The notes under the pieces: model-generated
Databases searched by the model: none
What the model saw: only the letters and a program-made list of their open reading frames with translations
Told to the model about the DNA's origin: nothing
Translations under genes and position numbers: made by a program
Shown here: positions 18,381 through 26,554 of the stretch, one piece after another
How positions within the stretch are numbered: the first letter of the stretch is position 1
Layout of the letters: every line of letters begins with the position of its first letter
Assembly (NCBI GenBank): GCA_020056965.1
Contig: JAGVGT010000080.1
Coordinates: forward strand, 1-64,000
DNA from: Deltaproteobacteria bacterium
Lineage (GTDB): Bacteria > Desulfobacterota > Desulfobulbia > Desulfobulbales > JAGXFP01
Length of the DNA: 64,000 nucleotides
Direction: 5' to 3'

Positions 18381-21300
18381 ATGGGAATCGACAAAAACCA
18401 GAAAAGCTTTACAGCAGATGAACTGCGCCGCCAGGCCGAAGAGCGCTTGCTTGAGAAGACGGAAGCTCCCCCGCGAACCGAGGAAGAGACGCAAAGGCTC
18501 GTCCATGAGCTTGAGGTCCACCAGGTCGAGATGGAGATGCAAAATGACGAACTGCGCCGGACCCAGGAGGAGTATGAGCTAGCGCGCAACAAGTATGCTG
18601 AACTCTACGACTTTGCCCCCATTGGCTATTTCACTTTTAATCCAGGCGGATTGATCCAGGAGGTGAACCACTACGGCGCGCAACTGCTTGGAGTTGAAAG
18701 GCAACATCTGGCCAATAAAGCCCTTACCAATTTCATTGCCGATGCAGAGGGAAAAGCCATTTTTGCTCGGCACCTCGAAAGTGTCCTGGAAAGCAAGAGC
18801 ATCCAAAGATGTGAAATTAAACTCGCGGGAAGTGACGGCACCGTTATTAATGGCCAGATTAAGAGTGTCACGGTTGACACACTCGAAAGCAAGGACGGCC
18901 ATATCCTTACCTCCATCGTTGATGTCACGGCCAGCAGGCAAATGGAAACAGAGATTCAGGATGCCCGGGAATATGCCGAGAACATCGTCGAAACCGTGCG
19001 CGAGGCCCTGGTGGTGCTGAATGCAGACCTGAAGATCCTCACTGCCAATCTCAGCTTCTACGATACCTTCAAGGTTACGCCCGACGACACCATCGGCAAA
19101 TTCATTTACGACCTCGGTAACCGGCAATGGGACATTCCCAAACTGAGGGTGCTCTTCGAGTCGATCCTCCCCCACGATACCGTGTTCAACGGCTACGAGG
19201 TGGACCATGACTTTCCCGGCATCGGCCATAAGATCATGCTGCTCAATGCCCGGCAAATCTTCCGGGAGAAAATCGGCTCCCGGATCATTCTCCTGGCCCT
19301 GGAAGACATTACCGCTCGCAAGCAGCTGGAAACGGAAATTCAGGACGCCCGGGAATATGCCGAGAACATTGTGGAGACGGTGCGCGAGCCTCTGGTGGTC
19401 CTGAATTCCGAACTGAAGATCCTCACCGCCAATCACCGATTTTACGACACCTTCAAGGTGACGACCGAGGATACCGTCGGCAATTTCATCTACGACCTCG
19501 GTAGCCGGCAATGGGATATTCCCAAGCTACGGGTGCTCTTTGAGGAGATTCTCCCCCAGGATACCGTGATCAACGGCTATGAAGTGGAACATGACTTCCC
19601 CGGTATCGGCCGCAAAACCATGCTGCTCAACGCCCGGCAGATCTTCCGGGAAAATATCGGCTCTCGGATCATTCTCCTGGCCTTGGAGGACATCACCGAC
19701 CGGAAACTTTTGGAAACGGAGATCCAGGACGCCCGGGAATATGCCGAGAACATAGTCGAGACAGTGCGCGAGCCGCTGGTGGTGCTGAATTCCGAGCTGA
19801 AAATTCTTACCGCTAACCACCGTTTCTACGACACCTTCAAGGTAACACCCGAGGAAACGGTTGGGAATTTTCTCTACGACCTCGGCAACCGGCAATGGGA
19901 TATTCCCAAGCTGCGGGTCCTGGTGGAGGAGATCCTCCCCCTTGACACCGTGATCAACGGCTATGAGGTCGAGCATGATTTCCTTGATATCGGTCGCAAG
20001 ACCATTCTGCTCAACGCCCGGCAAATTTTCCGGGAAAATATCGGCTCACATATCATCCTGCTGGCCATGGAGGACATCACCGACCGCAAGCTTTTGGAAA
20101 CGGAGATCCAGGATGCCCGGGAATATGCCGAGAACATTGTGGAGACGGTGCGCGAACCGCTGGTGGTACTGAACTCCAAGCTGCAGATCCTCACCGCCAA
20201 CCACAGCTTCTACGGGACTTTCAAGGTGACGCCCGAGGCGACCATCGGCAATTTTCTCTACGACCTCGGCAACCGGCAATGGGACATTCCCAAGCTGCGG
20301 GTCCTGGTGGAGGAAATCCTCCCGCAGGATACCGTGATCAATGGTTATGAAGTTGAGCATGATTTCCCCGGCATCGGCCGCAAGACCATCCTGCTCAACG
20401 CCCGGCAGATCTTTCGGGAGAAGATCGGCTCCCATATCATCCTGCTGGCCATGGAAGACATCACCGACCGCAAGCAGTTGGAAACGGAGATCCAGGATGC
20501 CCGGGAATATGCCGAGAACATCGTCGAAACCGTCAGCGAACCGCTGGTGGTGATGAATGCCGAACTGACCATCCTCACCGCCAACCACAGCTTCTACAGT
20601 ACCTTCAAGGTGACGGCCGCCGAGACCATCGGGAAGTTCATCTACGACCTCGGCAACCACCAATGGGACATTCCCAAACTGCGAGTACTCTTTGAGGACA
20701 TCCTCCCCCTGGAGACCGTATTCAACGGCTATGAGGTCGAACATGAATTTCTGCTGATCGGCCGCAAGATTTTCCGGCTCAATGCCCGGGAGATCACCCG
20801 GAAGGATATCGGCTCCCGGGTGATCCTGCTGGCCATGGAAGACATTACCGGTCGTAAGCTGGCGGAGGAGCGGATCGGCGTGGTTATTCGCCAGCAGCAG
20901 GCCATTCTCGACAATATCCCCAATGTGGCTTGGCTGAAGGACCGGAACGGCCGGTATGTCGCGGTAAACGAGCCCTTCGGCAAGGCGTTCGGGGTCGCGC
21001 CCAAGGATCTGATTGGTAAAAACGACTACGATATCTATCCCCGGGAGCGGGCGGAAAAATACGAGATGGATTCCCGGGAGGCCATGTCCTCGGGGACGCG
21101 GTTCTGTTCCGAAGAGTCCTGTCTTACCCAGGCAGGAAATATTCAGCATCTGGAGAAGACCGAAACGCCCATCTTCGATGATGCGGGAGTCGTCATCGGC
21201 ATCATCGGGATCGCCCATGATATCACCAGTCGTAAAGAGGTGGAAATTACCCTCCGCCACGACAGCACCCATGATGTCTTGACCGGCCTCTATAACCGGG

Positions 21301-21707
21301 CCTTTTTCGATGAGGAGCTGGAGCGGCTTGCCGAGGGCGGAACCTTTCCGGTGGGCGTGGTGATGGCGGATGTCAACGGGCTGAAATCCGTCAATGATAC
21401 CTCGGGGCACGAAGCGGGGGATGAACTGATCCGCTTGGCGGCCCGGGTCATTCTGGAAGCATTCCGGGCTGGGGACATCGTGGCCCGGATCGGCGGCGAT
21501 GAATTTGCCGTTCTGCTGCCGGCTACGGAACAAAAAGTTGCCGAGGAAGCAGTCGCGCGGATCATGGGTCGCCCCGAAATCAGTAACGGGCTGGTGAGCA
21601 TCGCCTTCGGGATTGCCACCGCGGAAAACCAGGAACAGCTGGCGCAGGCCTTAAAATTGAGCGACGAAAGGATGTATCTGGATAAATCCGAGCAGAAGGA
21701 ATTGTAA
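18381..21707 (+). CDS. Diguanylate cyclase with N-terminal coiled coil, seven PAS-type modules (five tandem near-identical) and GGDEF
   Basis: The 1108-residue protein starts with a charged coiled coil (about 15-75) and a first PAS domain (about 75-185). Five consecutive 128-residue units follow, each opening with ETEIQDAREYAENIVETV and containing FKVT, YDLG, QWDIPKLRVL and LLNARQI landmarks. A further PAS (about 835-950) precedes a GGDEF domain (about 955-1108). The active-site GGDEF and the RNRAFFDEEL-like entry helix are intact, so it should make cyclic di-GMP. No transmembrane segment or EAL domain is seen, so it is probably a cytoplasmic redox or ligand sensor. The unit repeat in DNA is exactly 384 bp. 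It is 56 bp downstream of the ABC1 kinase gene. Confidence 0.9.
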   Translation: MGIDKNQKSFTADELRRQAEERLLEKTEAPPRTEEETQRLVHELEVHQVEMEMQNDELRRTQEEYELARNKYAELYDFAPIGYFTFNPGGLIQEVNHYGAQLLGVERQHLANKALTNFIADAEGKAIFARHLESVLESKSIQRCEIKLAGSDGTVINGQIKSVTVDTLESKDGHILTSIVDVTASRQMETEIQDAREYAENIVETVREALVVLNADLKILTANLSFYDTFKVTPDDTIGKFIYDLGNRQWDIPKLRVLFESILPHDTVFNGYEVDHDFPGIGHKIMLLNARQIFREKIGSRIILLALEDITARKQLETEIQDAREYAENIVETVREPLVVLNSELKILTANHRFYDTFKVTTEDTVGNFIYDLGSRQWDIPKLRVLFEEILPQDTVINGYEVEHDFPGIGRKTMLLNARQIFRENIGSRIILLALEDITDRKLLETEIQDAREYAENIVETVREPLVVLNSELKILTANHRFYDTFKVTPEETVGNFLYDLGNRQWDIPKLRVLVEEILPLDTVINGYEVEHDFLDIGRKTILLNARQIFRENIGSHIILLAMEDITDRKLLETEIQDAREYAENIVETVREPLVVLNSKLQILTANHSFYGTFKVTPEATIGNFLYDLGNRQWDIPKLRVLVEEILPQDTVINGYEVEHDFPGIGRKTILLNARQIFREKIGSHIILLAMEDITDRKQLETEIQDAREYAENIVETVSEPLVVMNAELTILTANHSFYSTFKVTAAETIGKFIYDLGNHQWDIPKLRVLFEDILPLETVFNGYEVEHEFLLIGRKIFRLNAREITRKDIGSRVILLAMEDITGRKLAEERIGVVIRQQQAILDNIPNVAWLKDRNGRYVAVNEPFGKAFGVAPKDLIGKNDYDIYPRERAEKYEMDSREAMSSGTRFCSEESCLTQAGNIQHLEKTETPIFDDAGVVIGIIGIAHDITSRKEVEITLRHDSTHDVLTGLYNRAFFDEELERLAEGGTFPVGVVMADVNGLKSVNDTSGHEAGDELIRLAARVILEAFRAGDIVARIGGDEFAVLLPATEQKVAEEAVARIMGRPEISNGLVSIAFGIATAENQEQLAQALKLSDERMYLDKSEQKEL
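18942..20861 (+). repeat. Five tandem 384-bp coding repeats (PAS units)
   Basis: Unit starts are at 18942, 19326, 19710, 20094 and 20478, each exactly 384 bases apart, the fifth ending at 20861. The units share long identical DNA runs, most strongly units 2-4, indicating recent expansion or gene conversion. Copy number could vary between strains by recombination without frame disruption. Confidence 0.92.
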
Positions 21708-21730
21708 GCAATCCGGCCCAGGTGATGAAA

Positions 21731-21849
21731 TCGCAAAAAGTCGTCAGTGACATACCGGAAAAACTATTAATAGCTTTCTGTGAACACAATATCAAACAGT
21801 TATTCCGTTCACCCTGAGCCCGTCGAAGGGCGGCCCAGCCTTTTTGCGA
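21731..21849. repeat. Miniature element with TCGCAAAAAG ends, family B
   Basis: TCGCAAAAAG (21731-21740) and CTTTTTGCGA (21840-21849) bound 119 bp downstream of the GGDEF gene. The interior includes a CACCCTGAGCCCGTCGAAGG block, a widespread short repeat also found as an inverted pair at 22708-22796. No target duplication was seen. Confidence 0.6.
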
Positions 21850-21914
21850 ACTCCTCACAGGTGAGGACAAAAGGCCCCGTACTTATCGAGCCATTTCCCT
21901 TCGTTCCCCGCGTT

Positions 21915-22313
21915 TTACAGACCAATTCGGCAGGCGATAAACTTTCGGGTCTCGCGGGCGGTGGCCAGCATCTCGTCGATCTGGCTGCGACTCGGGGTCT
22001 TGCAGTTGTAAGTGTCAATTTCGCAGATCTCCTGGAAGGAATCGAGATGGAGGAGGTCGCGGGCCAGAGCGGGCGGCAGTTGCAGGTGGCGTTCCATGGA
22101 GTGGATCATGTCGGCCATGGTGTGGTTGTCGGCCAGGTCGCCGTTATACATCAGGAAGCCCATGATGAACTTCTCGATGGCCATGGCGATGACATTGTAG
22201 AGAATATCCGGGGTGAAGATCTCCGGACGGCGACTCTGGCCCGCCGTAGCGGTACGCAGAAATTTTTCCCCATCGTGGTAATAGTTGCGCCAATCGGTGA
22301 TCTGCACGAGCAT
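21915..22313 (-). CDS. HEPN-like helical protein, expressed from a NifA/sigma-54 promoter
   Basis: This 132-residue, mostly alpha-helical protein resembles HEPN-domain proteins: YYHDGEKFLRTA near the N-terminus, a long helix with IAMAIEKFIMGFLMYNG, then HTMADMIHSMERH, a spacing typical of HEPN helices 1-3. The classical RNase Rx4-6H motif is not evident, so catalytic activity is doubtful. The ATG at 22313 follows AGAGGAA; upstream in-frame codons lie in the promoter region. A perfect sigma-54 promoter and a TGT-N10-ACA site lie upstream, so it belongs to the nitrogen-fixation regulon by location and control. Its role is unknown; binding or processing of a nucleotide or RNA during fixation is only a guess. 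Confidence 0.75.
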   Translation of the reverse strand: MLVQITDWRNYYHDGEKFLRTATAGQSRRPEIFTPDILYNVIAMAIEKFIMGFLMYNGDLADNHTMADMIHSMERHLQLPPALARDLLHLDSFQEICEIDTYNCKTPSRSQIDEMLATARETRKFIACRIGL

Positions 22314-22427
22314 GTCGAGTTCCTCTAAATTACATGGGGGGAAGGATGGCGGCAGCCGACGGAGCGAAGGCCGACCACCGCCACCTTTCCGGTACAACAA
22401 GAGAGAAGACTTCAACTTGTTTACATA

Positions 22428-22442
22428 GCAACGGTTGTGCCA
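22428..22442 (-). promoter_or_regulatory. Sigma-54 promoter of the HEPN-like gene
   Basis: Minus-strand TGGCAC-AACCG-TTGC (-24 at 22442-22437, -12 at 22431-22428), a perfect consensus about 115 bases upstream of the start codon. Confidence 0.88.
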
Positions 22443-22530
22443 AGCTGGGTTCGGCGGGTTTTTGGTTATAATATCGAAAGGTTGTGTGATTATGTCAGCC
22501 TGGCTGGCAGCTGGTGGCTGAAGTCGGGAT

Positions 22531-22546
22531 TGTCGTGAGATTGACA
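22531..22546. promoter_or_regulatory. NifA upstream activator site for the HEPN-like gene
   Basis: TGT-N10-ACA (TGT 22531-22533, ACA 22544-22546), about 90 bp upstream of the -24 element. The pairing with a perfect sigma-54 promoter makes chance occurrence unlikely. Confidence 0.78.
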
Positions 22547-22707
22547 ATACGGAAGTCTACTCAACAATTAGGTGGAATCCTGGCGGCGGGGGGCAATTAT
22601 ACTAAAACGGCAGTTAGGTATGCCTAATTTGGCATTTGTTGTTAGAGACTACTGATTAATCCCCTCACTTGTCCTGTGTTTAATTCCTTCTAATATTTAT
22701 TGACAGG

Positions 22708-22796
22708 TTGGGCCATCCTTCGACAGGCTCAGGATGATCGGAACAACGGTTTGAACGTAACCCCCGTTCACCCTGAGCCTGTCGAAGGGTGGCCCA
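22708..22796. repeat. Inverted pair of CCTTCGACAGGCTCAGG repeats
   Basis: The left arm (22708-22737) and right arm (22767-22796) are reverse complements over 30 bases with two mismatches. This is the common short intergenic repeat seen in many genomes. The gap 22547-22920 between the HEPN promoter and nhaA holds nothing else I can support. Confidence 0.8.
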
Positions 22797-22920
22797 AGAT
22801 TGTTCTTGCCCCATCAAGTTCCATCAACTAACCAAACAGCGCACTAGCCCACTTCCTGAGGGAGAGGGCTAGGATGAGGGATCTAAATGAAATCTTCATC
22901 CACAACTGCCGTTTGATTAT

Positions 22921-24069
22921 TCACGGCCGGCGCCGCACCTTCAACAGCCGGCCGAGGATGATGGCCAGAATTCCGCAACCGGCGCTGCCCAAGGCACCCA
23001 TCTTGGCCGCCCCCTGGATCAGCGGGTCGGTGAAGGCCTCGCCGGCCACGAAGAGGGCGACAGTCAGGCCCAGGCCGCCGATCAATCCGATCAGCAGCAG
23101 CTCTTTATTGCCGACATGCGCCGGCAGGGGATAGCCCAGTTTTTTACCCAGCAGGCCCATGGTGAAGATGCCGCCGGTCTTGCCGAGGGCCAGGGCGGCC
23201 AGAACCAGCCAGGTGGCGGGGCCCATGGCGGCGAACTCCACCCCGGCATTGGCCAGGCCGAACATGAACAGGCCGAAATCCACCACCACCTTCCATTCAT
23301 GTTCAAAGTTGGCCAGGGGGGAGCGGTCCCGCGGGTCTTCCTCGAAGAGATGTTTGTGCTCTCTGGCGGCATGGGGCAGAAAAGGAATGATGAAGACCAG
23401 GGCCAAGGCCGGATGGATATGGGCCTTAAACAGACCAATCCAGCTGAAGGCGCCGCCAAACAGGATATAGGGCCAATAGCTGGCAGTTTTACCGCGCCGC
23501 AGTAACCAGGCAATGCCCATGCCGATCAGGGTAAGGACCAACCATTGCGGCAGCACGGGATGCAGCTGGTTCGGGTAAAAGACCGCGATGATCAGCAGGC
23601 CGATGCCATCATCGACGATGGCCAGCAGCAGGAGAAAGGAGATGGCGGGATGATTCCGGCCGAAGACCAGACTGGCGACCAGCCAGGCCAAGGCGATGTC
23701 GGTGGCGGTGGGAACGCCCCAGCCCCGGCTGAGCGCTGGTGAGCCAATCAAGGCGTTGAGTCCCAGATAGACCAGCACGGGGCCGACCACCCCGCCGGCT
23801 GTGGCCAGTAGTGGGTTCACCGCCTTGTGCGGGGGATTGAGATCGCCACCCGGCAGGCAGCTTTGGGTGATCTCGGTGGCGGCCAGACCAAAAAACAGCA
23901 CCATGAACAATTCGTTGGCGACGAAGTGGAAGTTGAGTGGCCCGAACATGGGCCGGTGGATGAAGTCATGGTAACCGACCGGCCCGAGATTTGCCCAGAT
24001 CAGCGCGACCACGACCCCGGCCAGAAGCGGGACCGAAAATTCCCGGAGCAGGTTAAGACGTTTTTTCAC
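22921..24069 (-). CDS. nhaA: Na+/H+ antiporter NhaA
   Basis: NhaA exchanges sodium for protons across the inner membrane for pH and salt homeostasis. The 382-residue protein has about eleven hydrophobic helices, VPTATDIALAWLVA and the AIVDDGIGLLIIA segment, whose adjacent aspartates are the ion-binding pair. It is the only gene of its kind here, with no sigma-54 site in front of it, and its link to the nif genes is positional only. The family is well conserved, so I am confident of type; ion preference is inferred. Confidence 0.92.
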   Translation of the reverse strand: MKKRLNLLREFSVPLLAGVVVALIWANLGPVGYHDFIHRPMFGPLNFHFVANELFMVLFFGLAATEITQSCLPGGDLNPPHKAVNPLLATAGGVVGPVLVYLGLNALIGSPALSRGWGVPTATDIALAWLVASLVFGRNHPAISFLLLLAIVDDGIGLLIIAVFYPNQLHPVLPQWLVLTLIGMGIAWLLRRGKTASYWPYILFGGAFSWIGLFKAHIHPALALVFIIPFLPHAAREHKHLFEEDPRDRSPLANFEHEWKVVVDFGLFMFGLANAGVEFAAMGPATWLVLAALALGKTGGIFTMGLLGKKLGYPLPAHVGNKELLLIGLIGGLGLTVALFVAGEAFTDPLIQGAAKMGALGSAGCGILAIILGRLLKVRRRP

Positions 24070-24224
24070 GATTCATCCCGTTGGGGCTGGTTGGGTAATG
24101 GAGCAGGGCTGGGGCCTGACGCCGCGGCACAAAAGCAACAGCAAACTATACCAATTAACCATCGCCGGTCAAGGGATCCCTTTGGTGTGTCATCCCGGCC
24201 GCAGCCTTGAGGCAACGGGAAAAT

Positions 24225-24644
24225 TCAGGGGCAATCCGGCAGGGGGAAATGGCCATAATCTCTGGTGAAACGGGCCTGGCCTGATTTCAGGAACTCTTCG
24301 TAGCTCCAGGCGGAGCGGCCCAGCCGCTGGCGATATTCGGCTTTAAGAACATAAGTCTCGGCGTCGAGCAGTCGGTCGTCCTCCAACCCCACCGTTACCC
24401 CTTGGCGGGTGTAGATTTCATCCTCGAACTCGTCCAGGCGGAACCAGGCTGTCTCCGGCAGATCCAGATAGAGCAGGCCCGCGACGGCGGCCCTCTTGCA
24501 GGCGATGATGGCCGGGTAGTCCACGCCGGTCAGGGGGCCGCGCCGGTATTGGTCGAGCCGGGCCGGGAGGCTGGCAGGTAGAGTGCCGACCACCCGAACC
24601 ATGATTTCCGGGCACATTAGGGTGCCGTAGGCGAAGAGATGCAA
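24225..24644 (-). CDS. Gamma-glutamylcyclotransferase-like (AIG2) protein
   Basis: The 139-residue protein opens with LFAYGTLMCPEIM, the substrate loop of the GGCT/AIG2 fold, and contains LDEFEDEIYTRQGVTV, which supplies the conserved acidic residue, and a YVLKAEYRQRL strand. Members cyclise gamma-glutamyl amines or open related adducts; the actual substrate is unknown. It is the last gene of the minus-strand small-protein group, 58 bp after the acetyltransferase, and may be co-transcribed from the sigma-54 promoter at 26336-26350. Confidence 0.82.
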   Translation of the reverse strand: MHLFAYGTLMCPEIMVRVVGTLPASLPARLDQYRRGPLTGVDYPAIIACKRAAVAGLLYLDLPETAWFRLDEFEDEIYTRQGVTVGLEDDRLLDAETYVLKAEYRQRLGRSAWSYEEFLKSGQARFTRDYGHFPLPDCP

Positions 24645-24702
24645 GTTTATACCATCCGTCGATTGGCAGGAAATCTTAAGCGTTATCCGTCCCGGTGCGG
24701 CT

Positions 24703-25170
24703 TTATTGCCCGGACACTGCCTCCGGCCTTCTCTTTCGCAGGCAGATCAAGGCCGTGACCTGCCAACCAAGGCTACGGTAAAAATCCAGTCCTGTCGCAT
24801 TATTTCGGTCGGCCAGCAGCTGCAGACGGTGGGCGTTATGGGCAACCGCCCAATCGCCCAGTTCGGTCAAAAGTCGGCGGCCGATGCCCCGCCCGCGCCA
24901 GGCCACATCCACCACGACATCCTCGACCAGCAGGGCCGGGCCACCCTCGGCGGTGGAGATGGTGAGCTGGCCGGTGGCCATGCCGATCACCTTTCCTTCC
25001 GCCTCCGCCACCAGTACGCGGGCCTGCGGGGTCGCCAACATTAATTGCAGGCCCCGCCGTTGCCGCGCCGCATCGATCCGGAAATCCGCCTCAAGGGCAA
25101 AAAGCTCTCCCAGCAAGGTTGAGAGGCAGTCCAAATCAGCTGATTGGGCCGGGCGGATAAGCCAAGGCAT
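24703..25170 (-). CDS. GNAT-family N-acetyltransferase
   Basis: This 155-residue protein has the GNAT acetyl-CoA-binding signature WRGRGIGRRLL (about 92-102), the preceding beta4 strand LLVEDVVVDVAW and the C-terminal AHRLQLLADRNNATGLDFYR segment. The substrate is not identifiable. It follows the small MKSTW gene by 10 bp and likely belongs to the NifA-driven operon. A broken partial copy of the same protein (shared AHRLQLLADR and DFYR blocks) lies at 26555-26819, split by a miniature element. That shows local duplication of this gene. Confidence 0.88.
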   Translation of the reverse strand: MPWLIRPAQSADLDCLSTLLGELFALEADFRIDAARQRRGLQLMLATPQARVLVAEAEGKVIGMATGQLTISTAEGGPALLVEDVVVDVAWRGRGIGRRLLTELGDWAVAHNAHRLQLLADRNNATGLDFYRSLGWQVTALICLRKRRPEAVSGQ

Positions 25171-25180
25171 GGATTAAGTC

Positions 25181-25426
25181 TTACTCGCTGGGGCTGGTGG
25201 TGCGGATCGAGGCGATCCCGGCCCAGTCGTAGTAGGTGTTGACCGCCAATTTTTCGGCCTCTTCCACGGTGACCCGGACAAACTCCTCGCCCAGGAAGAT
25301 GGTGGCCTGGTCATAGACCTTGCCTTCGTTGATCTGCACGGTCACTCCCTTGCGGAGCTTGCGGGACATGGTGCCGTGCACCGGCATGGAGGCGTATTCA
25401 AAAATCTTTTCCCAGGTGGATTTCAT
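25181..25426 (-). CDS. Conserved small nif-linked protein, MKSTW family, unknown function
   Basis: The 81-residue protein is soluble, with no cysteines or membrane segment and a predicted alpha/beta character. I recognise no domain. AAGGAG is well placed before the ATG. Its first residues, MKSTWEKI, are repeated in the 55-residue reading frame just upstream (25458-25625), and the DNA around both starts is similar, so the two are related. It sits between the Nif11-type gene and the acetyltransferase, behind a sigma-54 promoter. It should be treated as a nif-regulon gene of unknown role. Confidence 0.7.
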   Translation of the reverse strand: MKSTWEKIFEYASMPVHGTMSRKLRKGVTVQINEGKVYDQATIFLGEEFVRVTVEEAEKLAVNTYYDWAGIASIRTTSPSE

Positions 25427-25457
25427 GTGGTTCTCCTTGCGAAATTGGTGAAATTTC

Positions 25458-25625
25458 TTAACCGATCAGGTAGTCAGCTGAAGGCTGAATATCCGCCATT
25501 TTGGCGGGTCTGGTGTAGCGGCCGGCCAGTCTCTCCTCACCTTCGCCCGATCCGCCAAAAATGAAGATGATAAGGCGAAACGGTAAGGCGCAATACGGAT
25601 ATATTTTCTTCCAGGTGGATTTCAT
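25458..25625 (-). pseudogene. Chimeric remnant: MKSTW start joined to a ferredoxin-like tail
   Basis: The 55-codon frame begins MKSTWKKI after a good AAGGAG box, copying the start of the neighbour at 25181-25426. It ends ADIQPSADYLIG, closely matching the last residues EDGEPAADYLIS of the ferredoxin at 27026-27328; even the DNA around the stop is alike (CTGATC-R-GTTAA). The middle matches nothing. This looks like two duplicated fragments fused by a deletion. It could still be translated, since start and ribosome site are intact. Confidence 0.5.
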
Positions 25626-25681
25626 GGGTATCTCCTTGTTATGGGGCAGTGGTCGATCATTCGCAAGGCCAGGGCAGGGGA

Positions 25682-25903
25682 TCAAACCCACCAGATCTGT
25701 CTTTTGGACGGGTTGCCGTTTTTTTCAAAGACGTCGCCCGACTCCTTTAATACCGTGTCCAGTTCCTCGATGCTGAAGTTGTAGCCGTCTTGAGCCGCCA
25801 GGGCGATGAACTCCTCCCGGGTGCCGGGGACGTCATATTTGGCCCTGATATTTTTATCTTCGCCGCCGGCGACCAACAGTTTTTCCACGTCTTTCCTTGC
25901 CAT
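25682..25903 (-). CDS. Nif11-domain small protein
   Basis: The 73-residue protein contains TREEFIALAAQDGYNFSIEELDTVL, shown here only as its key pattern: EEF, then A-x-x-GYNF, then EEL. These are the hallmarks of the Nif11 family, named from cyanobacterial and azotobacter nif regions and also used as leader sequences in some peptide natural products. The short tail ends KRQIWWV and has no cysteines, so a lanthipeptide precursor is unlikely. No modifying enzyme adjoins it. It is the second gene of the sigma-54 operon, 26 bp after the first. Confidence 0.75.
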   Translation of the reverse strand: MARKDVEKLLVAGGEDKNIRAKYDVPGTREEFIALAAQDGYNFSIEELDTVLKESGDVFEKNGNPSKRQIWWV

Positions 25904-25929
25904 GATTCTCCTCCCAAATGTTTAACAAG

Positions 25930-26244
25930 TTAATTTTCTAAAAATTCAATGCGGATGTTTTCCTCATCAACCTCACTTAAACGGTAGGAGCAGCCCTCGC
26001 TGAATTGCAGGCCGTGACTTACGGCTTCATTTTGCAACTGCATGAGGGCATCGATCAGTTCCTCCTCGTTCCCTTCGCTGTTGAGATGCACCAAGATCTC
26101 ACGGTCACTGTCGGTAAACTCCAACAGGAAACCGTTGTGTTCCAGAAAGACCAGATCCTCATGGGCGTATGAAACCCCCATGCCGACGGCCTCGACGATC
26201 TGTTTAACCTTGCCCAAGGGGTAAAGGGCTTTACCGGCGTTCAT
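25930..26244 (-). CDS. First gene of the NifA-driven small-protein operon, unknown function
   Basis: The 104-residue acidic protein has no domain I recognise. The visible pattern is an alternation of helices and strands: GKVKQIVEAVGMGVSYAHED, LVFLEHNGFLLEFTDSDRE and a strongly acidic C-terminus ending NIRIEFLEN. The ATG at 26244 is chosen because GGGAG lies six bases upstream; codons further upstream run through the promoter. The sigma-54 promoter lies about 92 bases before it. The Nif11-type gene follows directly. Confidence 0.72.
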   Translation of the reverse strand: MNAGKALYPLGKVKQIVEAVGMGVSYAHEDLVFLEHNGFLLEFTDSDREILVHLNSEGNEEELIDALMQLQNEAVSHGLQFSEGCSYRLSEVDEENIRIEFLEN

Positions 26245-26335
26245 GGGTTGCTCCCTACGGTTTTGGATCATTCGGTAAAGGTGAAAAAAATTTGCACCAC
26301 CAAAGCATCTGTCTCGCTGTGCTGAATATGCCATC

Positions 26336-26350
26336 GCAAACGTTGTGCCA
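26336..26350 (-). promoter_or_regulatory. Sigma-54 promoter of the small-protein operon
   Basis: Minus-strand TGGCAC-AACGT-TTGC (-24 at 26350-26345, -12 at 26339-26336), a perfect consensus upstream of the gene starting at 26244. Confidence 0.88.
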
Positions 26351-26446
26351 AGATGCTGCAGGTGACGATATTGACGATATCCCAGAGAGATAACTAAGGC
26401 TGCCGAGACTGGCTTGAGACTAGCCCCAGCGAACTGCGTACACCAA

Positions 26447-26462
26447 TGTTGCAAAGTTTACA
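26447..26462. promoter_or_regulatory. NifA upstream activator site of the small-protein operon
   Basis: TGT-N10-ACA (TGT 26447-26449, ACA 26460-26462), about 100 bp upstream of the -24 element. Confidence 0.78.
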
Positions 26463-26554
26463 TTTTTGCAGATCGTCGGACAAAGATGCTGGGCCTGGAA
26501 AAAGCCGGGTGTAAAACCTGGAGCGGAATTGGGGTGGCGGTATGGCGTCGGGCG

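Noticed and set aside
18942-20861. CRISPR-like tandem array
   Set aside because: The period of 384 bp is a whole number of codons within one gene and units are PAS modules, not repeats with unique spacers.
20046-21533. 495-codon minus-strand frame opposite the GGDEF gene
   Set aside because: Its repeats simply mirror the plus-strand PAS units; no domain is encoded.
25682-25903. RiPP precursor cluster around the Nif11 protein
   Set aside because: No modifying enzyme or exporter adjoins it and the C-terminus has no cysteine or clear core; kept only as a remote possibility.
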